The notes: generated from the sequence alone by a model not told the origin. Positions 43,452 to 53,005 are shown, numbered from the stretch's first letter. The stretch: 64,000 bases of DNA from an uncultured Saprospiraceae bacterium (GCA_937959275.1 CALGLU010000052.1:1-64000), one strand, 5' to 3'. A program made the numbers and translations.

Positions 43452-43959
43452 TCGTTTTCAAATCTCGTTTTAAAGATATTGTTTCTCTACCTGGGACAGG
43501 CAATACTGCTGCAATATGAATCACTAGCTGCTTAATTTGATCTTCTTCCCAAGTATATGTATTTCGAACCTGAAGCTTCTGATCAATCAGATAAATAGGG
43601 AAATCAGCTTTGTGGTTTGTAACATCAACTTTGGAAATGCTGTCTATTTCACTAAAATGAAGCAATTGAAATAACTCTCGTCCACCGTATTTTTCAATAA
43701 TACGCATGACTATATCAGATTGTTCTACTGTCAATGGTGAACTAAAATTAAGAACAGTAATCTTGTTTTCTAAAGCACCTCGAAGGGCGGTTCTTGAAGT
43801 CTCCGAAAGATCAGTTAACTGCTCATCAAATGAAGATTTGACCGCTGTTTCGTCCCTAACTTGTATTCTATATTCTAAGCCAGATTTCAAATACCACCAC
43901 GAACCTGCTGGTAGGACAAACAACATAAGGACGACTGCGGCTGCTATTAAATATCTCAT
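43435..43959 (-). CDS. Membrane-anchored oxidase assembly protein, Sco/thioredoxin-like without Cys
   Basis: The protein is 174 aa from ATG 43959; a GTG 42 bases upstream adds an implausible leader. One membrane helix (YLIAAAVVLMLFVLPAGSWW) precedes a periplasmic domain with an ENKITVLNFSSPLTVEQSDI strand-helix unit and a C-terminal VDVTNHKADFPIYLIDQKLQ strand, like a thioredoxin fold. The position between CoxIV and DUF420 is where Bacteroidota usually have a Sco1/SenC-type copper chaperone, but no CxxxC is present. It may be a degenerate or structural relative; the assignment is by position. Confidence 0.55.
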   Translation of the reverse strand: MRYLIAAAVVLMLFVLPAGSWWYLKSGLEYRIQVRDETAVKSSFDEQLTDLSETSRTALRGALENKITVLNFSSPLTVEQSDIVMRIIEKYGGRELFQLLHFSEIDSISKVDVTNHKADFPIYLIDQKLQVRNTYTWEEDQIKQLVIHIAAVLPVPGRETISLKRDLKTNEPSN

Positions 43960-44030
43960 AGTGATAAAATAAAAAAGTGGGAAATGAAACACACTACCCA
44001 CTCTCTATAACTTAATTAAGCCGATGAAGT

Positions 44031-44456
44031 TTACTGAATATCATCTTCTTTTATCTCTCTTATCAATTGACCCATTTGAGCGGGTATTGCTTCTTCTTGC
44101 TGCTCATACAAATCCTTGTCTTTTGAATCAATGAGTGCTCTTCTATGCTTCCAATCACTCCCTTCCCACATGAAGGCAATGACAGCCCAAATCAATAAAC
44201 CTGTCGGTAGCAAAACGGATTTCGCAAACGCAGGCACCTCATAGGTCATGTGCATAAATTCAAAAATGATCTTAATTGCTTTATACAGACTCAAGCCAAT
44301 CATCAAAATCCCCATCACATACCAAGGTAATTTAAAGCCAAGATCTATGTGACCTTTACCAACCAAGGCAATCAATACTTCCACGACTGTAATCGCTGCT
44401 AACAACAATATAGTTGACAGCGCGACGCTTTTACTTTTTTCGTAAGTTAAACCCAT
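44031..44456 (-). CDS. Cytochrome c oxidase subunit IV family protein
   Basis: The protein is 141 aa. Three membrane helices (ALSTILLLAAITVVEVLIAL, WYVMGILMIGLSLYKAIKII, KSVLLPTGLLIWAVIAFMWE) fit the prokaryotic COX4 family, with the KAIKIIFEFMHMTYE loop. It stabilises the oxidase. The C-terminal tail is charged (RALIDSKDKDLYEQQEE). It lies 12 bp after the large CoxIII gene, within the respiratory operon. Confidence 0.85.
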   Translation of the reverse strand: MGLTYEKSKSVALSTILLLAAITVVEVLIALVGKGHIDLGFKLPWYVMGILMIGLSLYKAIKIIFEFMHMTYEVPAFAKSVLLPTGLLIWAVIAFMWEGSDWKHRRALIDSKDKDLYEQQEEAIPAQMGQLIREIKEDDIQ

Positions 44457-44468
44457 ATCAATAAACGC

Positions 44469-45425
44469 TTATAGTAAATAAAAAACTAGGAAAACAAATA
44501 CCCAAACTAAATCGACAAAGTGCCAATACAAACCTATTTTTTCAACCATCTCATATCCATTCTTCCGCTTGACATAAAGTCCACTGAGCACGTTAACAAA
44601 GATGATGATCAAAAATATAACTCCAGATAATACGTGAAACCCGTGAAAGCCTGTAATGAAAAAGAATAACGCACCAAAGGCCTTTGGACCAAGCTGCTCA
44701 TTCATAACCTCACCTTCATTTTCACCTTCTGTAACTAAAAATTTTCGTAAGATCATGCCGTCCTCATTAACGACCGCACTTTTATAGACGCCAGGCTCAT
44801 CAAAATGTTCGCCTTCATGGTGATCATCGCCATGATGCCCACCAGTTCTGTGCAATAAATAGCTATCTCCTATTTCAAACGTTTCTGATGACTGCTTACC
44901 TGTTGCATCTAGATAAACACCTGATTGTGTATGTGTACCAAATGGATTACGAGTCATACTCATATTCTCCTTTGAGATTAATGTCGTCCACTCCCAAGCT
45001 TGACATCCAAGAAATCCAGCTCCTCCAATTATGGTCAAAAACATCCATACAGCCACACCATTTTTATTTTCTCTATGACCTTCTTGAACAGCGCGCACCA
45101 TCGTGTATGAGCTAAATAATAGCACGAAGGTCATGAACGTCACAAAGATAAGCGGCAAGGATTTATCACCTGCAAATGGGAATAATTGAAATACGAAGTC
45201 AGGTACTGGCCATGATGGCGAACTAAATCTTAACGCTCCGTATGCAATTAAAAAACCTGCAAAAGTGAATGCATCCGAAAGTAAGAAGTACCACATCATC
45301 AACTTTCCATAACTCGTCCTGAAGACTGGTTTACCACCGTCCCATTGAGGAGTCATTTCATGATGATGATCATCGTGATGATCTACATCATGGTCTATAT
45401 CGTGAGTGACTATTTCTGAAGCCAT
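44469..45425 (-). CDS. coxC: Cytochrome c oxidase subunit III with a His-rich tail and insertion
   Basis: The protein is 318 aa, longer than the usual 190-270. It begins with a His/Asp-rich segment (HDIDHDVDHHDDHHHE) before the first helix. Five helices follow in the subunit III order, including the end HVLSGVIFLIIIFVNVLSGL and YWHFVDLVWVFVFLVFYL. A periplasmic-size insertion of about 95 residues with HRTGGHHGDDHHEGEHF splits the membrane core. The GFHGFHV and WHFVDLVW motifs are intact. It sits 14 bp after a second, shorter subunit III. Confidence 0.9.
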   Translation of the reverse strand: MASEIVTHDIDHDVDHHDDHHHEMTPQWDGGKPVFRTSYGKLMMWYFLLSDAFTFAGFLIAYGALRFSSPSWPVPDFVFQLFPFAGDKSLPLIFVTFMTFVLLFSSYTMVRAVQEGHRENKNGVAVWMFLTIIGGAGFLGCQAWEWTTLISKENMSMTRNPFGTHTQSGVYLDATGKQSSETFEIGDSYLLHRTGGHHGDDHHEGEHFDEPGVYKSAVVNEDGMILRKFLVTEGENEGEVMNEQLGPKAFGALFFFITGFHGFHVLSGVIFLIIIFVNVLSGLYVKRKNGYEMVEKIGLYWHFVDLVWVFVFLVFYLL

Positions 45426-45439
45426 TTAATTTTTCTCTT

Positions 45440-46015
45440 TTAACTGAACAATAAAAATATAAGTAAGTAAACCCATAGCAAATCAACATAATGCCAATAA
45501 TGGTTGACTAACTCGAATCTATGTTTTCTTCTTTCTGTTACCTTAAACTTAAGTGCAAATGCATGAAACATCGCTGTCAATAAACAAGCGATCCCGCCAA
45601 GCACATGCACCACATGTATAAACGTCATGACATATAAAAATGAACCAGACGGATTACCTTTTAAATCAATCCCCAAGCTATATAGATTTTGCCAGCCAAT
45701 GTACTGCGAAACAACAAACCCCAGTCCCAAAAAAAATGAAACAACTAAATATAACTTATACGGACGTTCTTGGCCGTTGATAAAACTTGTATACGATTTA
45801 TGAAGCGTCATACTACTTAAGAGTATGATAATCGTGCTAATATAAAATGCACTTGGCAATTGAAATTCTAACCAATTACCCGCAGCCTGCCTGACAATAT
45901 ATGCACTTGATAAAGAAGCAAACATCATCGTGATACTCGCCATAGCTGCCCATAGAGCAAACTTTTGAGGATGTACCCGACTACTTCTATGTGATTTTAA
46001 TGTTATGTCTGCCAT
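45440..46015 (-). CDS. Heme-copper oxidase subunit III, second copy
   Basis: The protein is 191 aa with five membrane helices. It has the subunit III motifs ASLSSAYIVRQAAGNWLEF, FIHVVHVLGGIACLLTAM and the C-terminal VNHYWHYVDLLWVYLLIFLL. It is the plain form; the longer copy follows immediately. Two adjacent subunit III genes are usual in Bacteroidota caa3-type clusters. It starts 1 bp after ctaB. Confidence 0.9.
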   Translation of the reverse strand: MADITLKSHRSSRVHPQKFALWAAMASITMMFASLSSAYIVRQAAGNWLEFQLPSAFYISTIIILLSSMTLHKSYTSFINGQERPYKLYLVVSFFLGLGFVVSQYIGWQNLYSLGIDLKGNPSGSFLYVMTFIHVVHVLGGIACLLTAMFHAFALKFKVTERRKHRFELVNHYWHYVDLLWVYLLIFLLFS

Positions 46016-46016
46016 C

Positions 46017-46919
46017 TTATAGAATTTGATCTATTAGTAAAATGGATAAAACAAACGGCAAATAAACCAAAGATGCTAACATCAGATGTAAAGCATTCTT
46101 TTCTACTTTATCTTGTACAAATCGGAATGCATAATATGAAAACCCAAGACTTGCCAAAATCAACAACCCAAGATTGACGATATGTATATTAAGAATCGAA
46201 TAGACAACATAGGATAGAGGCACTAATAAAAGCGCCGCTCCCAAAGCCTGCCATCTAATTCGTTTCGCTGGCTTTCCATTTTCCTGCGGGATGATCTGAT
46301 AACCTGCCCGCTGATAATCGTCAAAGGATAAAACACCAATCGCCCAAAAATGAGTAAACTGCCATAAAAACTGAATGGCAAACAAGACCAAAGCTAATGA
46401 ACTTACATATCCATCAAAAGCGACACATCCAATCAACATAGGTAAGGCTCCTGGAATAGCTCCTACCATTACGGATATAGAGGAATATCTTTTTAGAGGC
46501 GTATAGATGAATGCATATGTAACTAGTGAAAGTGTGCCAAAAAAAGCAGTCAAGGGATTAAACATTCCCAGAATGGTAAGACCTAGTATAGTCATTAATC
46601 CCGCTAATAGCACACCATTTGAAACAGTCATTCGACCCGCGGCTAATGGACGGTTTTTCGTCCGATCCATCAACTTATCATAATCCTTTTCTAATACTTC
46701 ATTCAACACATTGGACGCACCTGCAACTAAAAATCCACCCAAGCCTAAAAAGAAAGCCTGAACGAAACTGACAGAAAAGCCTGAGGCGATGACATATGCT
46801 AACACAGAAGTCATCACCACCATCAATGTCAACCGAGTCTTGACCAATAGGCCAAAATCAGAAAGCCAATTGTACTTTACGGCAGCCGAATGTGTGATAT
46901 GTGTGTTTTGCTTTTTCAA
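46017..46919 (-). CDS. ctaB: Protoheme IX farnesyltransferase (heme O synthase)
   Basis: This 300-residue UbiA-family membrane enzyme has about nine helices. It transfers farnesyl to heme b to form heme O for the oxidase. The motifs are NEVLEKDYDKLMDRTKNRPL (the Asp-rich, Mg-diphosphate site DxxxD), FIYTPLKRYSSISVMVGAIP and LQFLWQFTHFWAIGVLSFDD. The start is TTG 46919; the next ATG is in the first membrane helix. It sits 2 bp after coxA. No heme A synthase (CtaA) was seen, so it may lie elsewhere. Confidence 0.93.
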   Translation of the reverse strand: MKKQNTHITHSAAVKYNWLSDFGLLVKTRLTLMVVMTSVLAYVIASGFSVSFVQAFFLGLGGFLVAGASNVLNEVLEKDYDKLMDRTKNRPLAAGRMTVSNGVLLAGLMTILGLTILGMFNPLTAFFGTLSLVTYAFIYTPLKRYSSISVMVGAIPGALPMLIGCVAFDGYVSSLALVLFAIQFLWQFTHFWAIGVLSFDDYQRAGYQIIPQENGKPAKRIRWQALGAALLLVPLSYVVYSILNIHIVNLGLLILASLGFSYYAFRFVQDKVEKNALHLMLASLVYLPFVLSILLIDQIL

Positions 46920-46921
46920 GT

Positions 46922-48769
46922 TTAGTGAGCTTCCGTCTCGCCTTCAGCCATTGGCTCTAACTGTGAAATAAAATCTTTACCATCTTTTCCATAATCATAA
47001 GGCCATCTGTGAACAGTTGGCAGTTTGCCTGGCCAGTTACCATGACCAGCTTTTATTGGAGTCGTCCACTCGAGGGTAGTCGCTCCCCAAGGATTCTTTG
47101 TGGTCATCTTCTTGCCATAATACATGCTATAGAAGAAATTTATCACCATCAATAATTGTGCAAAGAAGACTACAATCGCTGCTATTGTGATAAACATATT
47201 CATCTCTCCAAACGATCCAAACGCATCAAAGCTATCGAATCTATAATATCGTCTAGGTACACCCGCCAAACCTAAATAGTGCATAGGCCAGAATATAGCA
47301 TACGCCCCAATAAGCGTTGCCCAAAAGTGTATTTTACCCAAGGTCTCATTCATAAATCGTCCAAACATCTTCGGATACCAATGGTAGACACCAGCAAACA
47401 TGCCAAAGAAGGCTGCAATCCCCATTACAATGTGGAAGTGAGCAACGACGAAATAGGTATCATGCTGCTGAATATCAATCGCAGAGTTTCCAAGAAAAAC
47501 ACCTGTCAAACCACCTGAAATAAACATTGATACAAAACCAATGGAAAACAGCATGGGCGTATTCAGTCTTAAATCCCCTTTATATAATGTGGCTATCCAG
47601 TTAAAGACCTTAATGGCCGATGGCACCGCAATGATCAATGTAAAGACAACAAAGAAATTAGAAATAAATGGATTGACACCAGACATAAACATATGGTGAG
47701 CCCAAACTATAAATGATAAGAATCCAATCGCTAATATGGAATAGACCATAAACTTGTAACCAAAGATCGGCTTACGTGCATGGACTGCCATCACTTCTGA
47801 AACTAGACCCATCGCTGGCAGTATAATAATATACACCTCCGGGTGGCCTAAGAACCAAAATAAATGTTGATACAAGACAGGGCTACCTCCAGCAAAATCT
47901 AATGCAGACCCTTGAATAAATATTTCACTTAAATAAAAACTTGTCCCCAACCCTCTATCGCACATCAATAAGAAAAAGCCTGACGCTAATACTGGGAATG
48001 ATAACAAACCAAGAATTGCTGTCACAAAAAATGCCCAAATCGTTAGAGGCATTCTCCAGAATGTCATCCCTTTAGTCCGTAGGTTAAGCACGGTTGTTAT
48101 ATAATTTATACCACCAAGTAGAACTGACACGACGAATAAGACCAAACTTATTGTCCACAGCGTCATCCCCGTCCCTGATCCCATCGAGGCTTGCGGGAGT
48201 GCGCTAAGCGGCGGATAGGCTGTCCATCCTCCTGAGAAAGGACCAGTACTTAGAAACAGAGAATAAAACATGACAACACTTGCCATGAAGAAGAACCAGT
48301 AAGACAACATATTCAAGAATGGTGATGCCATATCCCTAGCGCCCAACTGCAATGGAATGAGTAGATTTGAGAATGTTCCACTCAAGCCTGCTGTCAATAC
48401 GAAAAAGACAATAATTGTCCCGTGCATAGTCACTAGAGCATAATAAAACTCTGGCTGTAGCGAACCCATACCAGTTTCAGTATTAATGGTTATCCATTTT
48501 CCTAATAGTGGTTTTAGCCAAGCCAAACTTTCATCTGGAAATCCAAGCTGAAGTCTAAAGATAATAGACATACCTGCTCCAATAATCGCCCACAGCATTC
48601 CTGTAATCAGGAATTGTCTAGCGATCATTTTATGATCCATGCTGAATATATAATGGCTAATGAAATTAGACTTATACTTATCCTCATGATGATGATCATG
48701 AAAGTGATCATCAAACCCTTCTTTCTTTAGTAATACATCATCTCGGTCTACTGTTATTATATCTGCCAT
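46922..48769 (-). CDS. coxA: Cytochrome c oxidase subunit I
   Basis: This 615-residue heme-copper oxidase subunit has 12 or more helices. Diagnostic motifs: WFLGHPEVYIIILPAMGLVS (CuB His and Tyr cross-link region), VWAHHMFMSG (two CuB His) and HDTYFVVAHFHIVM (heme His). The N-terminus holds a His/Asp-rich segment (DDHFHDHHHEDKYK). The Glu of HPEV is present, so it is A-type. It is the catalytic subunit that reduces oxygen at the inner membrane. Confidence 0.96.
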   Translation of the reverse strand: MADIITVDRDDVLLKKEGFDDHFHDHHHEDKYKSNFISHYIFSMDHKMIARQFLITGMLWAIIGAGMSIIFRLQLGFPDESLAWLKPLLGKWITINTETGMGSLQPEFYYALVTMHGTIIVFFVLTAGLSGTFSNLLIPLQLGARDMASPFLNMLSYWFFFMASVVMFYSLFLSTGPFSGGWTAYPPLSALPQASMGSGTGMTLWTISLVLFVVSVLLGGINYITTVLNLRTKGMTFWRMPLTIWAFFVTAILGLLSFPVLASGFFLLMCDRGLGTSFYLSEIFIQGSALDFAGGSPVLYQHLFWFLGHPEVYIIILPAMGLVSEVMAVHARKPIFGYKFMVYSILAIGFLSFIVWAHHMFMSGVNPFISNFFVVFTLIIAVPSAIKVFNWIATLYKGDLRLNTPMLFSIGFVSMFISGGLTGVFLGNSAIDIQQHDTYFVVAHFHIVMGIAAFFGMFAGVYHWYPKMFGRFMNETLGKIHFWATLIGAYAIFWPMHYLGLAGVPRRYYRFDSFDAFGSFGEMNMFITIAAIVVFFAQLLMVINFFYSMYYGKKMTTKNPWGATTLEWTTPIKAGHGNWPGKLPTVHRWPYDYGKDGKDFISQLEPMAEGETEAH

Positions 48770-48780
48770 GGTTTGTTTGA

Positions 48781-50295
48781 TTAGATGTTGTTAGTTAAAA
48801 TGCGCATCTCTGTTCGTCTGTTATTCTGTCTTCCTTCATCCGTATCGTTTGTATCAACAGGTTTTTCTGGACCAAACCCAACTGCTTGCAAACGAGTAGC
48901 TGGTATTCCTTTCTGTATCAAATAATTTCGAACACTTTCTGCTCTGCTCTGTGACAAGACTTGATTCGCACCAGCATTTCCAGTACTATCAGTATGTCCA
49001 CCTAATTCTATAGCTACTGTTTTATATTTATTCAATACACTAACTACATTGTCTAATTCGTATTTAGAATCATCTCTCAATTGAGCGGATCCCGTCTGAT
49101 AAAACACATGCTCCAAATTAATCAAGTCATCAGATACATCTTCAGGTGTTGATACTGCTTGCTCAACCGCTGCTAAGAAATCTTTTGATCTTGAAGCAAT
49201 TTCTGCTTTGACTAATTGACCTTTAAATGGGTCTCCTTCTGTATTTCTAATATTCGTCAAGTAGAATGACTTTTGGTCTTTTAACCACTGATCATATTCT
49301 CTTTGCGAGACCACTTTTAAAACCCTCCTCATACTGTAATGTCCTTTTCCACATAACTCAGCACAAGCTAACTCGTAGTCAAATGCTTCCCATCGCTTTG
49401 GACCGTCTGGCTCATCTGCTTCTGCTGGCACTTCCCAGTCTGGGTGTCCTTTCAATCGTTTTCTATAATCCGCTGTTAAGATGGAAGGCGTAAATATAAA
49501 ATATGTAGGCAAGCCTGGAATTGCATCCATCTTCACTCGATGATGAGGTAAGTAGAAGTTATGTAGTACATCTTTTGATGTAATTCTGACTCTTACTTTT
49601 TGACCTACTGGTAAATAAAAGTCTCCTGAAATGATAAGATCATCATGTGTCTTCTCATCTGTAAAATCCATTCCAATATTATTGGTAGCCGGATCGATGA
49701 GCTTATAGTTTCGTGTACCTAGTTTTCCATCTTCACCTGGATATCTGATCTCCCACTGGTATTGTTGTCCTACAGCTTCAATTTCAATATAGTCGTCATC
49801 ATTAGGATCTACATCAGGCATGACATCATTCCATACATCTAATCCCGCTGCAACAAGATATACAAGTACTAAAGCTGGAATTCCAGTCCACAAGTATTCA
49901 ATCGTGTTGTTGTGAGTGATATAGGCTTGATTCACTCCTTTTTGGCTTCTGTATTTATATGAAAACCAAAACAAAAGAACGTGAGTTAATACGAATACAA
50001 TACCCGTCCAGAATAAGGTCACATTAAATAGGTGATCGATCCGCCCACCATGCTCTGATGCAGAGATATGTGGACCATACCATAAGACAATGTCCTTATA
50101 GATGAAACCGGTATACACACAATAGATCATAAAGCCTATTAAAAACAATAGACAGAATAATGCTGTGCGATTATTGGACTGTTGTTCAGCTTCTTCTTCT
50201 CCTCTAATCTTAGAAGCTAACTCGTTGACTTTACCAACCTGTATCAGGATGATAACAACTAAAACAAGTATTAATAAAATGACTAATGCTGTCAT
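48781..50295 (-). CDS. coxB: Cytochrome c oxidase subunit II fused to an OmpA peptidoglycan-binding domain
   Basis: The protein is 504 aa, versus about 350-400 for Bacteroidota CoxB. Four hydrophobic segments (1-21, 45-65, 89-112, 134-152) precede the cupredoxin domain. The CuA ligands are intact: His245 in VLHNFYLP, then CAELCGKGHYSM (Cys311, Glu313, Cys315, His319, Met322). After a linker (about 345-388), residues 390-504 form an OmpA-like domain: VFYQTGSAQL, ELGGHTDSTGNAG (Asp436) and EGRQNNRRTEMRIL (Arg493/494), the residues that bind diaminopimelate. So the oxidase may be tethered to the cell wall. The fusion is in frame with no break. Confidence 0.92.
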   Translation of the reverse strand: MTALVILLILVLVVIILIQVGKVNELASKIRGEEEAEQQSNNRTALFCLLFLIGFMIYCVYTGFIYKDIVLWYGPHISASEHGGRIDHLFNVTLFWTGIVFVLTHVLLFWFSYKYRSQKGVNQAYITHNNTIEYLWTGIPALVLVYLVAAGLDVWNDVMPDVDPNDDDYIEIEAVGQQYQWEIRYPGEDGKLGTRNYKLIDPATNNIGMDFTDEKTHDDLIISGDFYLPVGQKVRVRITSKDVLHNFYLPHHRVKMDAIPGLPTYFIFTPSILTADYRKRLKGHPDWEVPAEADEPDGPKRWEAFDYELACAELCGKGHYSMRRVLKVVSQREYDQWLKDQKSFYLTNIRNTEGDPFKGQLVKAEIASRSKDFLAAVEQAVSTPEDVSDDLINLEHVFYQTGSAQLRDDSKYELDNVVSVLNKYKTVAIELGGHTDSTGNAGANQVLSQSRAESVRNYLIQKGIPATRLQAVGFGPEKPVDTNDTDEGRQNNRRTEMRILTNNI

Positions 50296-50310
50296 GATTT
50301 AGTCTAATTT

Positions 50311-51585
50311 TTAAACGTGATGATGTATACTCTCTGCTAAATATGGATCTCTTTCTGATACTAACGGCGCTGAGGCCAAACGGTTGTAAACAACGTATAA
50401 GAAAGCACTTAAAAATCCAATAAAAACTCCTATTTCTATCAATCCAGGCAATGTAAATCCAGATACGAAATGTGCTGCATGCTCTACTGCACCATGCGCG
50501 TCGTCGTGTCCATGCCCATGTCCTGCTCCCATTAATTCATGTGCAGTATGTAATGCACCAGGTTTAATCATTAAGAAATAATCCCACCAATGACCAAACA
50601 ATACGATTGTCGCAACGATCCCTACTGATCCAAATTTTCTCTTTGTATCATTTCTCATCAAGACGAAAAATGGAAAGACAAAATTGATCAATAAATTACC
50701 ATAAAATAATACTGGATAATTATCCATTCTGTGTCTGAAGTAAACTGTCTCTTCACCAATATTCGCATACCAAATAAGCATGAACTGTGAAAACCACAAA
50801 TACGTCCAGAAAATACTAAATGCAAACAAAAACTTTCCTAAGTCATGGATGTGTTCTCCAGTGACTTGCTCGTAATAGCCTTTTGACTTCAAATAGATCA
50901 AGACTAGAAGAGTCAAACAAATCATAGATACAAACCAACTCGCACCACTATACCATGCGAACATCGTACTATACCAATGCGCATCAAGCGACATCACCCA
51001 TTGCCAAATAATAAAGGCACTACTAAAACCAGCGAATGGTAAAAAGGCTGCTGCCCAAACTCTCGCCGTGTGATGATAGCTAAATGAAGCATCGCCATCT
51101 CGCCCTTCTGCTAATGATAATGATCTCAACTTACGTGCGAAAAGATACCATACTGCCATAACAAATAAACCTCCAAAGAGATAAACGCCTTTATTCAAAA
51201 AGCCTGACTTATGGTTTATAATTTTATCCGTTTCGATAGAGGCCGGATCATTCCAATGATACAGATGGTGATAACCTAAGTAATTCCCAATCCCTATAAT
51301 GATCATGATGATGAATCCAAATATCATGAATAAAGAAAAGGCCTCCCATACTCGTTTAAATAGTGTGTACCAGCCTGCCCAAGCAGTGATACAAACACAA
51401 ATAAAAAACAAAGCGATAAATGAGATCCCTGTGAAGAATACAGTATTGTGCAACAGATTCGTCCAAAAACGTGTGTGAAATTCATCTGCGCCAACAAACC
51501 AGGATAGGACTAAACATAATAAGCCAAGTGCCATCCCTGAGAATAACAAGGTGCGCTGACTTCCTGGCATGATATATTGGTTCAT
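50311..51585 (-). CDS. actF: Alternative complex III subunit ActF
   Basis: This 424-residue polytopic protein has about ten helices. It matches the Act F (quinol:cytochrome c oxidoreductase) family: FWTNLLHNTVFFTGISFIAL, TLFKRVWEAFSLF, SAFIIWQWVMSLDAHWYST and WSQ-type FMLIWYANIGEETVYF. A His-rich loop (GHGHGHDDAHGAVEHAAH) lies before the last helix. It is a membrane subunit that contacts ActC. It lies 15 bp before coxB and 22 bp after actE. Confidence 0.9.
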   Translation of the reverse strand: MNQYIMPGSQRTLLFSGMALGLLCLVLSWFVGADEFHTRFWTNLLHNTVFFTGISFIALFFICVCITAWAGWYTLFKRVWEAFSLFMIFGFIIMIIIGIGNYLGYHHLYHWNDPASIETDKIINHKSGFLNKGVYLFGGLFVMAVWYLFARKLRSLSLAEGRDGDASFSYHHTARVWAAAFLPFAGFSSAFIIWQWVMSLDAHWYSTMFAWYSGASWFVSMICLTLLVLIYLKSKGYYEQVTGEHIHDLGKFLFAFSIFWTYLWFSQFMLIWYANIGEETVYFRHRMDNYPVLFYGNLLINFVFPFFVLMRNDTKRKFGSVGIVATIVLFGHWWDYFLMIKPGALHTAHELMGAGHGHGHDDAHGAVEHAAHFVSGFTLPGLIEIGVFIGFLSAFLYVVYNRLASAPLVSERDPYLAESIHHHV

Positions 51586-51607
51586 TCTTACTCGTTTACT
51601 TTTTTAA

Positions 51608-52471
51608 TTAATGTTCGCCGTGATTATCATCGTGCGAATGTTCGTCATCGTGACCGTGATCATTATCATGATTATCGGCGTCGTGTCCATGAGCATCATG
51701 ATCGCCGTCATGTGCACCATGATCACTCCCATGCGCCTCGTCATGATCTTCATGCGATTCTTCCATAAGTGCTATTTCACCAGCTGGCTCATCAATTGAG
51801 TTTAGGCCGTTTTCCATTTGGTTATAAGCCACACCCATTTCTTTTGCATGTAGAGATCGTATATAATGGATTACATTCCATCTTTCATTGTGGGACAACT
51901 TGTCTTTATATGCCCCCATTTGGTTTTTACCATACATGATCGCATGGTAGTATCTTCCGTTTGAGGCTGCTTTAAATTCTTCTGAGTTTAGAATTGCAGG
52001 CTGTACTGGATATACACCGCCGTCATCTCTGACCAAATAGCCATTGCCATCAGCTTTATCTCCATGACAAATACCACAATAGACAACATATAATTCTTTG
52101 CCATGCGCTAAACCCGCATCCGTAATCGGGAGTGGGTTCTTGACTATCTCAGCCGTTGCTCGTTCTCGTTCTGCATCTGTATTTCCATAATAATAAGGAA
52201 CAGATTTTTGAGCGACATTCGCTCCAGAGCCTCCTCTAGGCACACTGCCTTTCACCGGTAGCCTTGGTTGAGCATATTCATAATATGAATCTTCTCCTCC
52301 CCATCTGTTATTATAGTAATAACTATAGTAGTTCGCCTCGTAAGCGATTGAGTGAGCCATGTCTGGCATATATTCCGAACCAGGTGAGTTTCCATGTGGT
52401 TGCTGACAGGATTGCAATGTCAGATACAACACGAATACCAAGCTTAATAAAAATATATTCTTACGTTTCAT
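51608..52471 (-). CDS. actE: Alternative complex III subunit ActE, monoheme cytochrome c lipoprotein
   Basis: The protein is 287 aa. The lipobox LTLQSC places Cys22 as the lipidated residue. One heme site, CGICH (132-136), with Met185 as the likely axial ligand in GKNQMGAY, makes this the mobile electron-carrying subunit. The C-terminal 48 residues are a His/Asp-rich tail with 15 His (HGSDHGAHDGDHDAHGHDAD and onward). The tail is in the correct frame, but is low-complexity DNA (51608-51755), so its length may vary between strains. It sits directly against actD with no gap. Confidence 0.92.
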   Translation of the reverse strand: MKRKNIFLLSLVFVLYLTLQSCQQPHGNSPGSEYMPDMAHSIAYEANYYSYYYNNRWGGEDSYYEYAQPRLPVKGSVPRGGSGANVAQKSVPYYYGNTDAERERATAEIVKNPLPITDAGLAHGKELYVVYCGICHGDKADGNGYLVRDDGGVYPVQPAILNSEEFKAASNGRYYHAIMYGKNQMGAYKDKLSHNERWNVIHYIRSLHAKEMGVAYNQMENGLNSIDEPAGEIALMEESHEDHDEAHGSDHGAHDGDHDAHGHDADNHDNDHGHDDEHSHDDNHGEH

Positions 52472-52993
52472 TTATAGTATTTTGGTATTGACTTCGGCTG
52501 CGCCAGTTTTTGCAAAAAATGATTCAACATCACCTGCGTCCACATGACTTGCGTCAAATGCAATGGCAAATTTGTCATCAGTCAGTCGATCATCTAGGGT
52601 CGGATTAGTGACACCAGGTCCTAATCCACAGACTGTATAAAATGTGACAACCATTCCGATAGAAGCAAACAACACCATCGTTTCGAATGTGATCGGTATG
52701 AATGCAGGGACAGACCAATATGGCTTACCACCAAAGATGATCGGCCAGTCTTTGGTAAATATCCATGTCATACCTAAAAAGGCCGTCAATGCTCCGATCA
52801 TGCCATAGATGAATCCTGCGATATGCAATCGTGATTCCTCTAATTCTAAAAGTGGATCAAGACCATGAACTGGAAAAGGAGAAAAGACATCCAATATATC
52901 CATATGGGCACCTTTTGCGACTTTAACAGCCTTGAGCAAATCTTGCTCGTCATTGTATAATCCGTATATGACTTTCTTGTCTCTAATGGTCAT
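52472..52993 (-). CDS. actD: Alternative complex III subunit ActD (DUF3341)
   Basis: This 173-residue DUF3341 protein has two membrane helices (GFIYGMIGALTAFLGMTWIF, ITFETMVLFASIGMVVTFYT). The N-terminal soluble domain is VIYGLYNDEQDLLKAVKVAK, with a DVFSPFPVHGLD motif typical of ActD. It assembles with ActC and ActF in the inner membrane. It starts 12 bp after actC and abuts actE. Confidence 0.92.
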   Translation of the reverse strand: MTIRDKKVIYGLYNDEQDLLKAVKVAKGAHMDILDVFSPFPVHGLDPLLELEESRLHIAGFIYGMIGALTAFLGMTWIFTKDWPIIFGGKPYWSVPAFIPITFETMVLFASIGMVVTFYTVCGLGPGVTNPTLDDRLTDDKFAIAFDASHVDAGDVESFFAKTGAAEVNTKIL

Positions 52994-53005
52994 AGTGGTA
53001 TATAT

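Noticed and set aside
51577-51799. His/Arg-rich and Ile/Met-rich plus-strand frames opposite the actE tail
   Set aside because: They are antisense readings of the low-complexity His/Asp codons (gat/cat) of ActE.
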